A stretch of DNA of 64,000 nt from Acidobacteria bacterium Ga0077522 (GCA_001464065.1 LNDN01000002.1:23445-87444), one strand, 5' to 3'. Counted from the stretch's first letter, positions 34,963 through 45,587 are shown. Program-made: numbers and translations. Notes: generated by a model from the letters alone, not told the origin.

Positions 34963-35606
34963 GCCACGCGTCAGAGGGTGCGAGACACTTGCTCATGGAC
35001 ATCCTGCTCATCGCCCCGTCCGCACGGCGCCGCGACCAGCTCAGGGAGCGGTTGCTGGGCGCGGGCCTCGTGCCGGCGGCCGAAGCCGCCGTCCCCAGCG
35101 ATGCCGAGGACGTGACGGCCTCGGTCGGGCTGGCCGACGCCGTTCCTGAAGGGCGGGCATGGTTGCAGGCGCTCATGCCCCTGCAGGGGCTCGCGGTGAT
35201 CGGTGCCGCGCCGACGTCGGTGGACCGCTTGCGGGATCTGGCGTTGACGGGATGGGCCGCCCTGCCTGTGGACGTCTCGCCGACTCACCTGCGTCAGGCC
35301 CTGGAGATGGTGGACGCCGGCTTCGGGGTGGCGCCGAGCGACTGGATGCGTCCGAGCCCGGCCACCGTCGTGGTGCCGCGGACGGAGGTCGATGACGACC
35401 TGCAGGATGCCGCCCTGACCGACCGCGAGACCGATGTGCTCGATCTGCTGGCCGAGGGGTTGTCGAATCAGCGCATCGCGGAGCGGCTCGGCATCAGCCC
35501 GCACACGGTGAAGTTCCACATCGCGTCGATCTACGACAAGCTCGACGCCCGCACCCGGACGCAGGCCGTGCGTCACGCGCTCGACCGCGGCCTGCTGCAC
35601 CTGTAG
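34959..35606 (+). CDS. LuxR-family response-regulator-like transcription factor
   Basis: A 215-residue protein with a C-terminal LuxR/GerE helix-turn-helix: LTDRETDVLDLLAEGLSNQRIAE, then GISPHTVKFHIASIYDKL. The N-terminal ~120 residues resemble a receiver fold (MDILLIAPSARRRDQLRERLLGAG) but the acidic pocket and phospho-Asp are not evident, so it may not be phosphorylated. The listed start GTG 34959 overlaps the protease gene; ATG 34995 matches the receiver N-terminus better. It probably responds to a partner other than a kinase, and the coupled HtrA-like protein is a candidate. Confidence 0.82.
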   Translation: MSHASEGARHLLMDILLIAPSARRRDQLRERLLGAGLVPAAEAAVPSDAEDVTASVGLADAVPEGRAWLQALMPLQGLAVIGAAPTSVDRLRDLALTGWAALPVDVSPTHLRQALEMVDAGFGVAPSDWMRPSPATVVVPRTEVDDDLQDAALTDRETDVLDLLAEGLSNQRIAERLGISPHTVKFHIASIYDKLDARTRTQAVRHALDRGLLHL

Positions 35607-35626
35607 CTGCCGGACTTGTCCGGCAG
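35607..35626. repeat. GCCGGAC palindrome after the LuxR-type stop codon
   Basis: CTGCCGGAC TT GTCCGGCAG is a perfect 9-bp inverted repeat directly after the TAG of the regulator gene. It is a variant of the palindrome at 28440-28458. The lack of a T run argues against a classical terminator. Confidence 0.6.
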
Positions 35627-35645
35627 TCACACCTGAGGGGACCGT

Positions 35646-35660
35646 GGGACAAAGTCCGAC
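35646..35660. repeat. GTCGGACTTTGTCC element (minus orientation)
   Basis: The plus strand reads GGGACAAAGTCCGAC, whose reverse complement contains GTCGGACTTTGTCC, the same 14-mer found at 28441-28454. It ends 2 nt from the stop codon of the convergent enoyl-CoA hydratase. The stem here is shorter (GGAC/GTCC). Confidence 0.55.
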
Positions 35661-35662
35661 GG

Positions 35663-36433
35663 CTACTTCGTCTGCAGCCGCGACACCAGCAGGTCGCGGT
35701 AGCACTGGCATTCCTCGTCGAACCAGACGGCGCTGAACTCGGCGGCCATCGCGGCCGTCTCGTCGGGCGTGTAGGGCGGCCCGCCCGCGGCTTCGACGAG
35801 AGCACGCTTGTGCGCGGCGAAGGCCCGCGGTGGCCGCGAGGCCAGTTGCCGCGCCACGGTCAGGGCGCGATGCCGCACGTTGTTCATCGGCACCAGTTCC
35901 TCGACGATGCCGTGCTGCTCCGCGGCCTGGGCGCGCCAGGCGTGCCCTTCGAGGAACATCTGTCGAGCCGTCGGTCCCGGCACCACGGACGCCATCGCCT
36001 GCACCATGCGCGACGGCAGCACGACGCCGAGCGTGACCTCGTTCAGGGCGAACTGGAAGTCCCCCTCCGCCATCAGCCGCTCGTCACAGGCCAGCGCCAG
36101 AATCGACCCGCCGCCATAGCTGTGCCCGTTGATGCCGGCCACCGTCGGCTTCGGCAACGTCCGCAGCGTATCGAACAGGCGGATGAAGTGCCCCATGTAC
36201 ATCTGCAGCTTCTCGGGGGCGTAGGCAAACACTTCCTGCACGTCGAAGCCGCCGCAGAACATCTTCGGCACGCCGCTGGTGATGACGACGCCGTGCGTGC
36301 GGTCGTCGGCGCCGGCATGGTTCAGCGCCTGCTGCAGTTCGTCGACCATCTCGCAGTTGAGCGCGTTGGCCTTGCCGCGCGACAGCGTGATGACGAGGAC
36401 GCCTTCTTCCCGGTCGAGCGTGATGTGCTGCAC
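35663..36433 (-). CDS. Enoyl-CoA hydratase/isomerase family protein
   Basis: A crotonase-fold enzyme of 256 residues, starting at GTG 36433 behind CGGAG. The oxyanion-hole segments are MFCGGFDVQEV and INGHSYGGGSILALACD. The glutamate in ALNEVTLGVVLP corresponds to one of the two acid-base glutamates of hydratases. The second is not obvious, so an isomerase or another crotonase reaction is as likely as hydration. It stands alone, convergent with the LuxR-type gene. Confidence 0.85.
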   Translation of the reverse strand: MQHITLDREEGVLVITLSRGKANALNCEMVDELQQALNHAGADDRTHGVVITSGVPKMFCGGFDVQEVFAYAPEKLQMYMGHFIRLFDTLRTLPKPTVAGINGHSYGGGSILALACDERLMAEGDFQFALNEVTLGVVLPSRMVQAMASVVPGPTARQMFLEGHAWRAQAAEQHGIVEELVPMNNVRHRALTVARQLASRPPRAFAAHKRALVEAAGGPPYTPDETAAMAAEFSAVWFDEECQCYRDLLVSRLQTK

Positions 36434-36505
36434 GAGTGACTCCGTGTCGGGTGGCGCAGGCGATGCGCCAGTTCGCAGTCTAGCGCTGTTCGAGCCACGC
36501 CGCGC

Positions 36506-37489
36506 TCAGTGGCGGTCGAGTGACAGGGTGGCCCAGCGATCGCGCGACCACACGTCGCAGCGCTCGTCGCCCCGGCCTGGCCAGTCGAAGCACAGGCCTC
36601 CGATGAAGCGTCCGTGCTCATCGGGCCCGATCACGACGATCCGCAGGGTCAGGGCGACGGGGTCGCCGACGGCTCGGCGTGCCGTTCGGGCCAGGGCCTC
36701 GGCGTCAGCGCGCAACGCCCTGGCGCGTGATGCCAGGGCCTCGACCCATGCGTCGTGCTCCGGCGTCGGCCCCTCGGCCCCGGCCGTCAGCACGACGGAG
36801 ACGTCCAGCCCGGCGAACCGGAACGGCTCGGCGGTGCTCCACATCCGCTCCCCGCTGTAGACGATGCGGCCGAGCCGTGCATCGACGCGCTCGAGCAGGG
36901 TGCCGTCGGAGCCGTCCTCGCCATCGGCCAGGACGACGTGCGGCTCGAGGCGATCCCACAGGGCAGTCGATCGCACGTACGCCTCGTCGACGGCATCGTG
37001 CATCGAGTCGTAGTACAGCCGTCCCTCGCAGGCCGTCTCACCGGCCGCAGGCCCGATGGCGATCTGCCAGGGGGTCAGGTCGTCGCCGGAGAGTCCGAGC
37101 GGCGCCATCGCCCTGGCCAGCACCGTGCGGGCCTCGGTGTCGATCGTCTCGAGCCGGGGCAGCGCCGCCTGCATCCAGACGCGGTGTGTGTCCTGCGGCC
37201 CATCGGGACCGGCCAGTACCAGCACTTCGATGTACTCGTCGGCGAGCGCCAGATCGTCGTCACGCGTCCAGGAGTCGTGGCCGTCGAACGTCAGGTCGCC
37301 GAAGACCGGGTCCGTGATCATCGTCGGACGCACGCGATCGGCCGGCGGCGTCGGCACGGGGGCAAGGGGATCGCCTCCGGCGCGTGGCGTGGCTCCGGTG
37401 GACAGGTCGCGGGTCGCCCGGCGCTGGAACCACGCCAGGCCGAGGACGATCACGAGCAGGACGATGGCGACGACAAGCAGTGGAGACAT
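36506..37489 (-). CDS. Membrane-anchored protein of unknown function
   Basis: I do not recognise this 327-residue protein with confidence. It has an N-terminal membrane helix (LLVVAIVLLVIVLGLAWF), a Pro-rich linker, and a soluble acidic body. PVFGDLTFDGHDSWTRD at about 57-75 resembles the opening of small DUF2262/DUF6985-type domains, but the match is slight. There are no catalytic motifs or Cys clusters. It is the second gene of a pair, 12 nt after the other unknown membrane protein, and the two probably function together. Confidence 0.7.
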   Translation of the reverse strand: MSPLLVVAIVLLVIVLGLAWFQRRATRDLSTGATPRAGGDPLAPVPTPPADRVRPTMITDPVFGDLTFDGHDSWTRDDDLALADEYIEVLVLAGPDGPQDTHRVWMQAALPRLETIDTEARTVLARAMAPLGLSGDDLTPWQIAIGPAAGETACEGRLYYDSMHDAVDEAYVRSTALWDRLEPHVVLADGEDGSDGTLLERVDARLGRIVYSGERMWSTAEPFRFAGLDVSVVLTAGAEGPTPEHDAWVEALASRARALRADAEALARTARRAVGDPVALTLRIVVIGPDEHGRFIGGLCFDWPGRGDERCDVWSRDRWATLSLDRH

Positions 37490-37501
37490 GGTGTCTGCCG
37501 T

Positions 37502-38605
37502 TCAACGGATGGTGTAGGTGTGCAGGCCGTCAGTCGACTGCACACGGTACTCGTGACCGCGGTCCGCGTCACAGCGCAGGTGCAGCGTCACCACCGGTGG
37601 CGAGCCGCTGCCGACGTCGAGTGCAGCGATCCGGAAGCGCGGCAGCCCGACGCCTCGGCCCTGGGCGGCCCGCTGCGCCGGTTCGGACGCGCGCAGCAGG
37701 ACCTCGAAGCTGCGCTGGATGGCTTGCCGGGCGATGTCGAGCGCCGCGGGATCCGCGCCCTGCGCGTCGCCGGCAATCTTGACGGCGAAGTCGCGATCGT
37801 CACGGTGCGCCCACCATCCGCCGTCCGACGACGAGTAGGTCAGCACACCGAGCACTCGATCTTCCCGCCCCTGCCCCGACCGGCCTCGCGCACTGGTGGA
37901 GCCGTGCGCGCCGTCGTGCGCCTCGCCGACCTTGGCGGCACTGGCCGCCCCGGCCGGGGCGAGGATCTCGCGCTCGCGGCTCCCGGACGCCCCCGGCTGC
38001 GCGGGGCGCTTGCCCTTGCTCCGCAGCTTGCGCAACGTCGCCTCGTTGGCGTCCTGGACGCCGCTGCTGCGCGGTGCGTCCTTCTTCTGCTTGCGGCTGG
38101 CCGAGACGACGTTGCTGGCGATGGAGAGGAAGACCAGGCCGCCAATCACCCAGGGCAACCAGTCACCGACGTGGTCGAGCGCATAGCCCGCCTCACCGAG
38201 GGCCCGGTCGGCCACCCGTCGCGCCGGATGCCCGGCGTCGTCCCCCCGGATGCCGGCCCAGGCCCAGTCCACCCAGCGGCCGACGAAGACGAACAGGAGC
38301 GGAATCGGCACCAGATTGGCCACGCACCCGGGCATGCCCTTGAGAATCTCGGTCCCCGTGACCTTTCCCTTCTTCGCCGGCTGCGGCGGCCGCTGGAAGA
38401 CGCCGCGGACCATCCAGGTCCAGGCCGCGATGTAGAGCCAGATCGAGGCGATGGCCCTGAAGAACAACGCCCCGTTGCGGGCGTCCGCCTCAGGCTGGGT
38501 GGCCAGGTTGGCCGAGAGGAAGAACAGCGCCGTCACGACCGCGAGGTTCACCGCGAACCAGAAGGTGGCGCTGAGGACGCGAAGGAGCCACGACAGGACA
38601 GGCAT
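37502..38605 (-). CDS. Multi-pass membrane protein of unknown function
   Basis: The track start is too early; ATG 38605 (MPVLSWLLRVLSATFWF) gives 367 residues. Four hydrophobic segments occupy the first ~175 residues (near 12-34, 47-68, 95-118, 150-170), with a conserved-looking CVANLVPIPLLFVFVGRWVDWAW stretch. A charged linker (KQKKDAPRSSG ... KRPAQPGASGSRE) leads to a C-terminal soluble domain of ~110 residues (GWWAHRDDRDFAVKIAG). TACACT on the minus strand (38622-38617) may be its promoter. Not recognised; first gene of a two-gene unit. Confidence 0.7.
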   Translation of the reverse strand: MPVLSWLLRVLSATFWFAVNLAVVTALFFLSANLATQPEADARNGALFFRAIASIWLYIAAWTWMVRGVFQRPPQPAKKGKVTGTEILKGMPGCVANLVPIPLLFVFVGRWVDWAWAGIRGDDAGHPARRVADRALGEAGYALDHVGDWLPWVIGGLVFLSIASNVVSASRKQKKDAPRSSGVQDANEATLRKLRSKGKRPAQPGASGSREREILAPAGAASAAKVGEAHDGAHGSTSARGRSGQGREDRVLGVLTYSSSDGGWWAHRDDRDFAVKIAGDAQGADPAALDIARQAIQRSFEVLLRASEPAQRAAQGRGVGLPRFRIAALDVGSGSPPVVTLHLRCDADRGHEYRVQSTDGLHTYTIR

Positions 38606-38635
38606 GGGGTTGCTGAAGTGTACCCGCGCCTCGGC

Positions 38636-38641
38636 TAGGAT
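38636..38641 (+). promoter_or_regulatory. -10-like TAGGAT, 7 nt before ATG 38649
   Basis: TAGGAT followed by GGCGGCC and ATG. It faces TACACT of the divergent membrane-protein gene (38617-38622), so both genes seem to be controlled from a 45-nt gap. Confidence 0.45.
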
Positions 38642-38648
38642 GGCGGCC

Positions 38649-39728
38649 ATGCGTGTCATCGACAAGCCGGGCCTGGCGCCCATCCGGCATCTCCTCGAGG
38701 ATGCCGCGGTCACCGAGATCATGATCAACGGGCCGCAACAGGTGTTCGTCGAGCGGGCCGGCCAGATGGTGGAGGTCCCGGCCGTCTTCACTCACCCGTC
38801 GCAACTGGACCTGCTCGTCGACAACCTCGTCGTCGCTGCCGGGCGCGGCGTCAGCGCACGGGCACCGATGGCGGATTTCCGGATGGACGATGGCTCGCGC
38901 GTCAACGTGTGCATCGCGCCGGTGTCGTTGCAGGGTCCAGCGGTCACCATCCGCAAGTTCACCCACGCCGTCCGCTCGTTCAACGATCTGGTCCGCGCGG
39001 GCACGCTGACGATGCGCATGGCGGAGTTCCTGGCGTGTGCAGTGCGGGCTCGCCTCAACATCCTCTTCTCCGGGGGCACCGGCACGGGCAAGACGACCAC
39101 GCTCGGCATCCTGGCCAACCAGATCACCCGCGGGGAGCGGGTGGTGGTCATCGAGGACACGGCGGAGCTCGATCTCTCCATCGGCCACTGCGTCCGGCTG
39201 GAATCGCGCCGCGCCAACAACGAGGGGGCCGGCGCCATCACGCTCGGGGACCTGCTGCGCAACAGCCTCCGGATGCGGCCGACCCGAATCCTGGTCGGCG
39301 AGATCCGCGGCGACGAGGCGTTCGAGATGGTCCACGCGATGACCAGCGGCCACGACGGCTCGATGGCCGTCCTGCACGCCAGTTCGCCGGCGCACGCCGT
39401 CGCCAGGCTCGAGCTGATGCTGCTGTCCCGGGGCCTCGCGCTGCCGCTGTGGGCGATTCAGCGCCAGATCAGCACCAGCGTCGACCTCATCCTGCAGCAC
39501 GAGATCCTGCAGGACGGCGTCCGGCGGATCACGCACGTGTGCGAGGTCGGCGAGGTCGAGGACGGGCAGGTGCGGACCGAACCGCTGTTCGAGTACCGGC
39601 TGGCGGGCTACGACGCCGCGGGGCGGGCCGTCGGCCGATTCGTGGCCACCGGACGGCGGCCCCGCTTCCACGAGAAGCTTCGGTTGGTGGCGGGCGACGC
39701 CGTCGACGCCCTGCTGGCCGCCGACTAG
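38649..39728 (+). CDS. CpaF/TadA-type secretion ATPase, solitary
   Basis: A hexameric secretion NTPase of the VirB11/CpaF group, 359 residues from ATG 38649 (the track starts earlier). The Walker A motif is [16 protein letters not shown] and the Walker B/Asp box runs [19 protein letters not shown], followed by the His box [14 protein letters not shown]-like [17 protein letters not shown]. The N-terminal domain ([29 protein letters not shown]) is the CpaF type. CpaF drives type IVc pili, but no pilin, TadB/C or secretin is nearby. Either the rest of the machine is elsewhere or it serves another role. Confidence 0.88.
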   Translation: MRVIDKPGLAPIRHLLEDAAVTEIMINGPQQVFVERAGQMVEVPAVFTHPSQLDLLVDNLVVAAGRGVSARAPMADFRMDDGSRVNVCIAPVSLQGPAVTIRKFTHAVRSFNDLVRAGTLTMRMAEFLACAVRARLNILFSGGTGTGKTTTLGILANQITRGERVVVIEDTAELDLSIGHCVRLESRRANNEGAGAITLGDLLRNSLRMRPTRILVGEIRGDEAFEMVHAMTSGHDGSMAVLHASSPAHAVARLELMLLSRGLALPLWAIQRQISTSVDLILQHEILQDGVRRITHVCEVGEVEDGQVRTEPLFEYRLAGYDAAGRAVGRFVATGRRPRFHEKLRLVAGDAVDALLAAD

Positions 39729-39780
39729 GTGCGGGACGGCCCGAAGGGCGAACATCGGACGAATCGTCGCCGCCGGCCAC

Positions 39781-39786
39781 TATACT
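39781..39786 (+). promoter_or_regulatory. -10-like TATACT, 6 nt before the typA ATG
   Basis: TATACT, then GGTGGG, then ATG 39793. This is the best hexamer of the series. The predicted transcription start coincides with the start codon. Confidence 0.55.
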
Positions 39787-39792
39787 GGTGGG

Positions 39793-41625
<1,833 letters not shown>

Positions 41626-41643
41626 TCGGGGTCGTCCCCTGTC

Positions 41644-41699
41644 CCGGGCGCGTGCGCCCGGCATCGACCGCGCCACTGGACGTTCCGCGCGCCGGAACG
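41644..41699 (+). terminator. Two hairpins downstream of typA
   Basis: CCGGGCGCGTGCGCCCGG (41644-41661) and CGTTCCG CGCGC CGGAACG (41681-41699) both fold into 7-bp or longer stems within 75 nt of the typA stop. Neither has a T tract. They may slow or end typA transcription or protect the 3' end. Confidence 0.35.
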
Positions 41700-41716
41700 C
41701 ACCAGGGCGCGGTTTG

Positions 41717-41749
41717 CTGTTGACAACAGACCAGCTGGTCCCGTATCCA
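41717..41749 (+). promoter_or_regulatory. Promoter with two adjacent palindromes before the Oar-like gene
   Basis: CTGTTGACAACAG (41717-41729, perfect 13-nt palindrome) embeds a consensus -35, TTGACA. GACCAGCTGGTC (41729-41740, perfect 12-bp palindrome) directly follows in the spacer. A weak -10 (TATCCA, 41744-41749) comes 18 nt after the -35. Two symmetrical sites over a promoter look like operators for dimeric regulators. Confidence 0.5.
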
Positions 41750-41815
41750 CTCCCCTTCGTCATGCTCATTCACCAGTTCGTCCCCGTAGCGAACTGCCTT
41801 GGAAGGATGGGAACC

Positions 41816-44800
41816 ATGGAGAGGATCTCGAGGCTGGCTGTCGCCTGGGCGATGGCCGCATCTGTATTGCTGGGCACGGCGCACGCCCAGAGCGCGGTGG
41901 GGGCCCTCGCGGGGACGGCCCGCGACGGGTCGGGCAGCGTGGTACCCGGGGTGACCGTGGTCCTGGTCAACGAAGGCACCAACGACACGCGCGAGACGAC
42001 GACGGAAGCCAACGGATCGTTCGCCTTCCGCCAGATCGAGATCGGCGTGTATACGGCGAGGCTCTCGCTGACCGGGTTCAAGACGCAGACCTACACGGGC
42101 ATCCGCGTCTCGCCCGGCCAGGAGTACTCGCTGGCGGCGGTCCTCGCGGTCGGCGACCTCGCCGAGTCGGTCGAGGTGACCGCGGGCGTCGATCTGGTCA
42201 ACACGACGAGCACGGAGGTCTCCACCACGGTGCTCGAGCGGCAGATCAAGGACCTGCCGCTCAACGGACGCAACCCCATCGAACTGATTCGCCTGCAGGC
42301 GGGTGTGCCCGGCACCGCGGTCCGGCAGAACACGGCCATCAACGGTGGCCGACCATCGTGGACGCAGGTCACCCAGGACGGGGTCAACATCCAGGACAAC
42401 TTCATCCGGGTCAACGGCCTGGACTTCGTGCCCAACCGGCCCACGTCCGATACGGTGGCCGAGTTCAGCATCGTCACCAACACCCAGGGGGCCGATTCGG
42501 CCGGCGGGTCATCGCAGGTGCGGCTCGTCACGCCGTCGGGCACGAACAACTTCCGCGGCGGCGCCTATGTCTTCAATCGCAACTCGGCGCTCGGGGCCAA
42601 CCGGTACTTCAACAACCGTGACGGCATCGAGAAGCCGTACCTGAACCGCAACCAGATCGGCGGCACGTTCGGTGGGCCGGTGTTCAGGAACCGGCTGTTC
42701 TTCTTCGGCTACTACGAAGCGTTCCGGCAGGAGAACGAGGCGACGCCGAACAACCGGATTCCGCGCAACGCCGACTTCGCCGACGGGGTCTTCCGCTATC
42801 GCGACCTGTCCGGGACCCAGCGATCGGTCAACGTGCTGGGGCTGTCCGGGCTGCCGCTGGACGCGCGAGTGCGATCCGAGCTCACGAGCCGGTTCGCCGC
42901 CCCTTCCAACGTCAACAACAGCGACCTCGGCGACGGGCTCAATACCGGCGGCTACCGCTTCAACCAGACCGATCTGAACAATCGCGATCAGTTCGGCATG
43001 CGCTTCGACTACACGTTGAACTCGAACAACCGCTTCGAGTTCATCTACACCCGGTTCAAGGAGACCGACGACCGCACCGATCTCGACACCATCAGTGCCC
43101 GTCCCCTGACCTTCACCGAATCGACGACCGACTTCGTGGTCGGCGCGTGGCGGTGGACACCGACCTCGCGCCTGCAGAACGAACTGCGGATTGGCGCCAA
43201 TCTGGCGCCGGTCGGTTTCTACAACGACCAGGAATTCTCCGACACGATCTTCAACATGCCGAGCATCGGCGGCGCCCTGACCAACCCGGTCGTGACGTTC
43301 CAGCCGCAGGGCCGCGACACGCGGACGCGGCAGTTCGTCGACTCGGCATCGCTGGCGGCGGGCAACCACACGCTGCAGTTCGGCGGCAGCCTGCAGCAGA
43401 TTCGCGTCCAGCCGTACAACTTCGCCGGGCGTTTCCCGACGGCGACCTTCGGCTTCAGTGCCGGCGCACCGGCCGGCACCCAGTTGACGACGGCGCAGTT
43501 CCCGGGCGGCATCAGTGCCCAGGACCTGGCGAGCGCCAACGCCCAGCTCGCCTTCCTCGGCGGCGTGATCTCGCAGGTCTCGCAGACCTTCCAGGTGGCG
43601 GATCGGGAATCGGGCTATGTGCCGGGGCTGGCCAACGTCCGCGACTTCAGTCTCGACAACTACGCCGTGTTCCTCCAGGACAGCTGGCGCATCCGTCCCA
43701 ACGTCACCATCCGCGCCGGCCTCAAGTGGGAGTACTACAGCCCGCTCCGCGAGGACAACAATCTCGCACTGCTGCCGGTCAACACCGGAACGCCGATCGA
43801 GACGACGCTGAACCCGGCCGGCACGGTCGATTTCGTCGATGGCGGCTTCTACAAGGCCGACAGGAACAACTTCGCGCCGTCGGTCGGCGTCGTGTGGGAT
43901 CCGTTCAGCGACGGCAAGACGTCGGTGCGTGCGGCCTACTCGATGGCCGTGGTCAACGAAGAGACGATCACGGTGGCGCGCAACGCCGCGGTGGGCAACG
44001 CCGGCCTCGACAGCACGCTGGCCCGCACCAACCTCTATGCCTTCGCAGGGCAGGGGGTGCCGCAGGTGGCGGCGCCCGCGTTCAGGGTGCCGAGGACGTA
44101 TCTGGATCAGCTCGCCCTGAGTCCCACGTCGGCCGCCTTCACCGTGGATCCCGACATCAGACAGCCGCGCGTGCATCAGCTGACGTTCGGCGTCGAGCGC
44201 GAGATCGGCTGGAACACCGCCGTCGAGGCGCGCTATGTCGGGACGCTCGGGCGGGACATCTGGACAGGCCTCGACTACAACCAGATCAACGTCCCCGAGG
44301 CCTTCCTGCAGGACTTCCTGCGCGCCCGCAGCAATGGCTTCGCCGCCCAGGCTGCCGGGCTGCCGTTCAATCCCACCTTCAACGCCACCGTCGCCGGGAG
44401 CCAGCCACTGACCGTGCTGCCGACCTTCGGCGTCGCCCTGACCAACGCCACCGTCATCAGCAACATCCAGACGGGCGCCGTGGCGTCGCTGGCCGACTTC
44501 TACGTCACCAACCGCATCGCGGGCGCGGCGCAGGCGTTCCTGCCCAATCCGAACATCTACGCCGCCGACGTCATCCTGAGCAACGCGCGAACGGACTATC
44601 ACGCCCTGCAGCTCGAGGCGCGCCGCCGGATGTCGCGAGGCGTGCTGGCGCAGGTCAACTACACCTACAGCAAGGCCCTGGCCTCCTCCCCCGGGACGAC
44701 CCAGGCCCGCTTCGAGCCGCTGCTGGACAACAACCGCCCGGAACTCGAGCGCACCCGCGCCGAGTTCCACGTGTCGCACGTGCTGAACAGCAACGTGATC

Positions 44801-45409
44801 TGGGAGCTGCCGGTAGGTGAGGGGCGCCGCTTCCTCAATCGCGGCGGCGTGCTCAATGCGGTGCTCGGGGGCTGGCAGCTGGCCAACATCCTGCGCTGGC
44901 AGAGTGGGGCGCCGATCTCGCTGCTGGCACCGCGCGGCACGTTCAACCGCGGCGGCAGGTCGGCCGGCAACATGGCCGTGACGTCCCTGAGCCGAGACGA
45001 GATCGCGGACCTGCTGGGGATCCAGACCGCCGCTGACGGCACCGTCTACTACATCAGTCCGTCGGTGATCGATCCGGCCACGGGACGCGCGGTCGGCCCC
45101 GACAACGTCACCAACACCGCGAGTTTCAACGGCCAGGTCTTCTTCAACCCGTCGGGCGGGCAGCTCGGCACGTTACAGCGGCTCTCGCTCGACGGCCCGC
45201 CGGTGCTCAGCTGGGATGCCTCGCTGTCCAAGCGCTCCACGTTCGGCAGCCACTACGGCATCGAGGTCCGCGGGGACTTCTTCAACGTCACCAACAGCGC
45301 GATCTTCTTCGTCGGTGACTACGACATCAACAGCACGACGTTTGGTCGCGTCACGGGGCTGGCGGTGGGGCCGCGCGTGACCCAGCTGGCCGTCAAGTTC
45401 ACGTTCTAG
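41816..45409 (+). CDS. Oar-like TonB-dependent outer-membrane protein with carboxypeptidase-regulatory domain
   Basis: A very large outer-membrane protein typical of acidobacteria. ATG 41816 with GGAAGGA upstream gives 1197 residues (the track ORF starts 34 codons earlier). The signal peptide (SRLAVAWAMAASVLLGTAHAQ) is followed by a CarboxypepD_reg-like domain (GALAGTARDGSGSVVPGVTVVL ... NGSFAFRQIEIGVYTARLSL). Then come a plug-like region (LPLNGRNPIELIRLQAGVPG) and a long beta-barrel ending in VKFTF with the C-terminal Phe used by BAM. The substrate is unknown; relatives transport glycans or peptides, and Oar of Myxococcus is needed for development. A strong stem-loop follows. Confidence 0.9.
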   Translation: MERISRLAVAWAMAASVLLGTAHAQSAVGALAGTARDGSGSVVPGVTVVLVNEGTNDTRETTTEANGSFAFRQIEIGVYTARLSLTGFKTQTYTGIRVSPGQEYSLAAVLAVGDLAESVEVTAGVDLVNTTSTEVSTTVLERQIKDLPLNGRNPIELIRLQAGVPGTAVRQNTAINGGRPSWTQVTQDGVNIQDNFIRVNGLDFVPNRPTSDTVAEFSIVTNTQGADSAGGSSQVRLVTPSGTNNFRGGAYVFNRNSALGANRYFNNRDGIEKPYLNRNQIGGTFGGPVFRNRLFFFGYYEAFRQENEATPNNRIPRNADFADGVFRYRDLSGTQRSVNVLGLSGLPLDARVRSELTSRFAAPSNVNNSDLGDGLNTGGYRFNQTDLNNRDQFGMRFDYTLNSNNRFEFIYTRFKETDDRTDLDTISARPLTFTESTTDFVVGAWRWTPTSRLQNELRIGANLAPVGFYNDQEFSDTIFNMPSIGGALTNPVVTFQPQGRDTRTRQFVDSASLAAGNHTLQFGGSLQQIRVQPYNFAGRFPTATFGFSAGAPAGTQLTTAQFPGGISAQDLASANAQLAFLGGVISQVSQTFQVADRESGYVPGLANVRDFSLDNYAVFLQDSWRIRPNVTIRAGLKWEYYSPLREDNNLALLPVNTGTPIETTLNPAGTVDFVDGGFYKADRNNFAPSVGVVWDPFSDGKTSVRAAYSMAVVNEETITVARNAAVGNAGLDSTLARTNLYAFAGQGVPQVAAPAFRVPRTYLDQLALSPTSAAFTVDPDIRQPRVHQLTFGVEREIGWNTAVEARYVGTLGRDIWTGLDYNQINVPEAFLQDFLRARSNGFAAQAAGLPFNPTFNATVAGSQPLTVLPTFGVALTNATVISNIQTGAVASLADFYVTNRIAGAAQAFLPNPNIYAADVILSNARTDYHALQLEARRRMSRGVLAQVNYTYSKALASSPGTTQARFEPLLDNNRPELERTRAEFHVSHVLNSNVIWELPVGEGRRFLNRGGVLNAVLGGWQLANILRWQSGAPISLLAPRGTFNRGGRSAGNMAVTSLSRDEIADLLGIQTAADGTVYYISPSVIDPATGRAVGPDNVTNTASFNGQVFFNPSGGQLGTLQRLSLDGPPVLSWDASLSKRSTFGSHYGIEVRGDFFNVTNSAIFFVGDYDINSTTFGRVTGLAVGPRVTQLAVKFTF

Positions 45410-45418
45410 CCAGGGCCC

Positions 45419-45450
45419 ACCGGCGCCGAAACCCGGCGCCGGTACCCTTT
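45419..45450 (+). terminator. Stem-loop after the Oar-like gene
   Basis: ACCGGCGCC, loop GAAACCC, GGCGCCGGT, then ACCCTTT. The 9-bp GC stem begins 10 nt after the stop codon. The short T run is partly shared with the first unit of the following heptad array. Confidence 0.55.
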
Positions 45451-45585
45451 CGCCCTTCGCCCTTCGCCCTTCGCCCTTCAGCCTTCAGCCTTCAGCCTTT
45501 GGCCTTTGGCCTTTGGCCTTCCCCTGAGCCCTGAGCCTTGAGCCTTCACCTCTGAGTCTTGGGCCTTGGGCCATGGGCCTTCCCT
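45444..45585. repeat. Long drifting heptad array, about 20 units
   Basis: Tandem 7-nt units keep phase for about 140 nt while the unit changes gradually: CGCCCTT x4, CAGCCTT x3, TGGCCTT x3, then CCCTGA/GCCTTGA forms, then GCCTTGG/GCCATGG forms. The array fills the gap between the convergent Oar-like and kinase genes. No gene lies in it. TGAGCCT units at 30299 belong to the same series. Confidence 0.8.
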
Positions 45586-45587
45586 GA

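Noticed and set aside
45444-45585. CRISPR array
   Set aside because: Units of 7 nt without spacers do not fit a CRISPR; they are simple tandem repeats.
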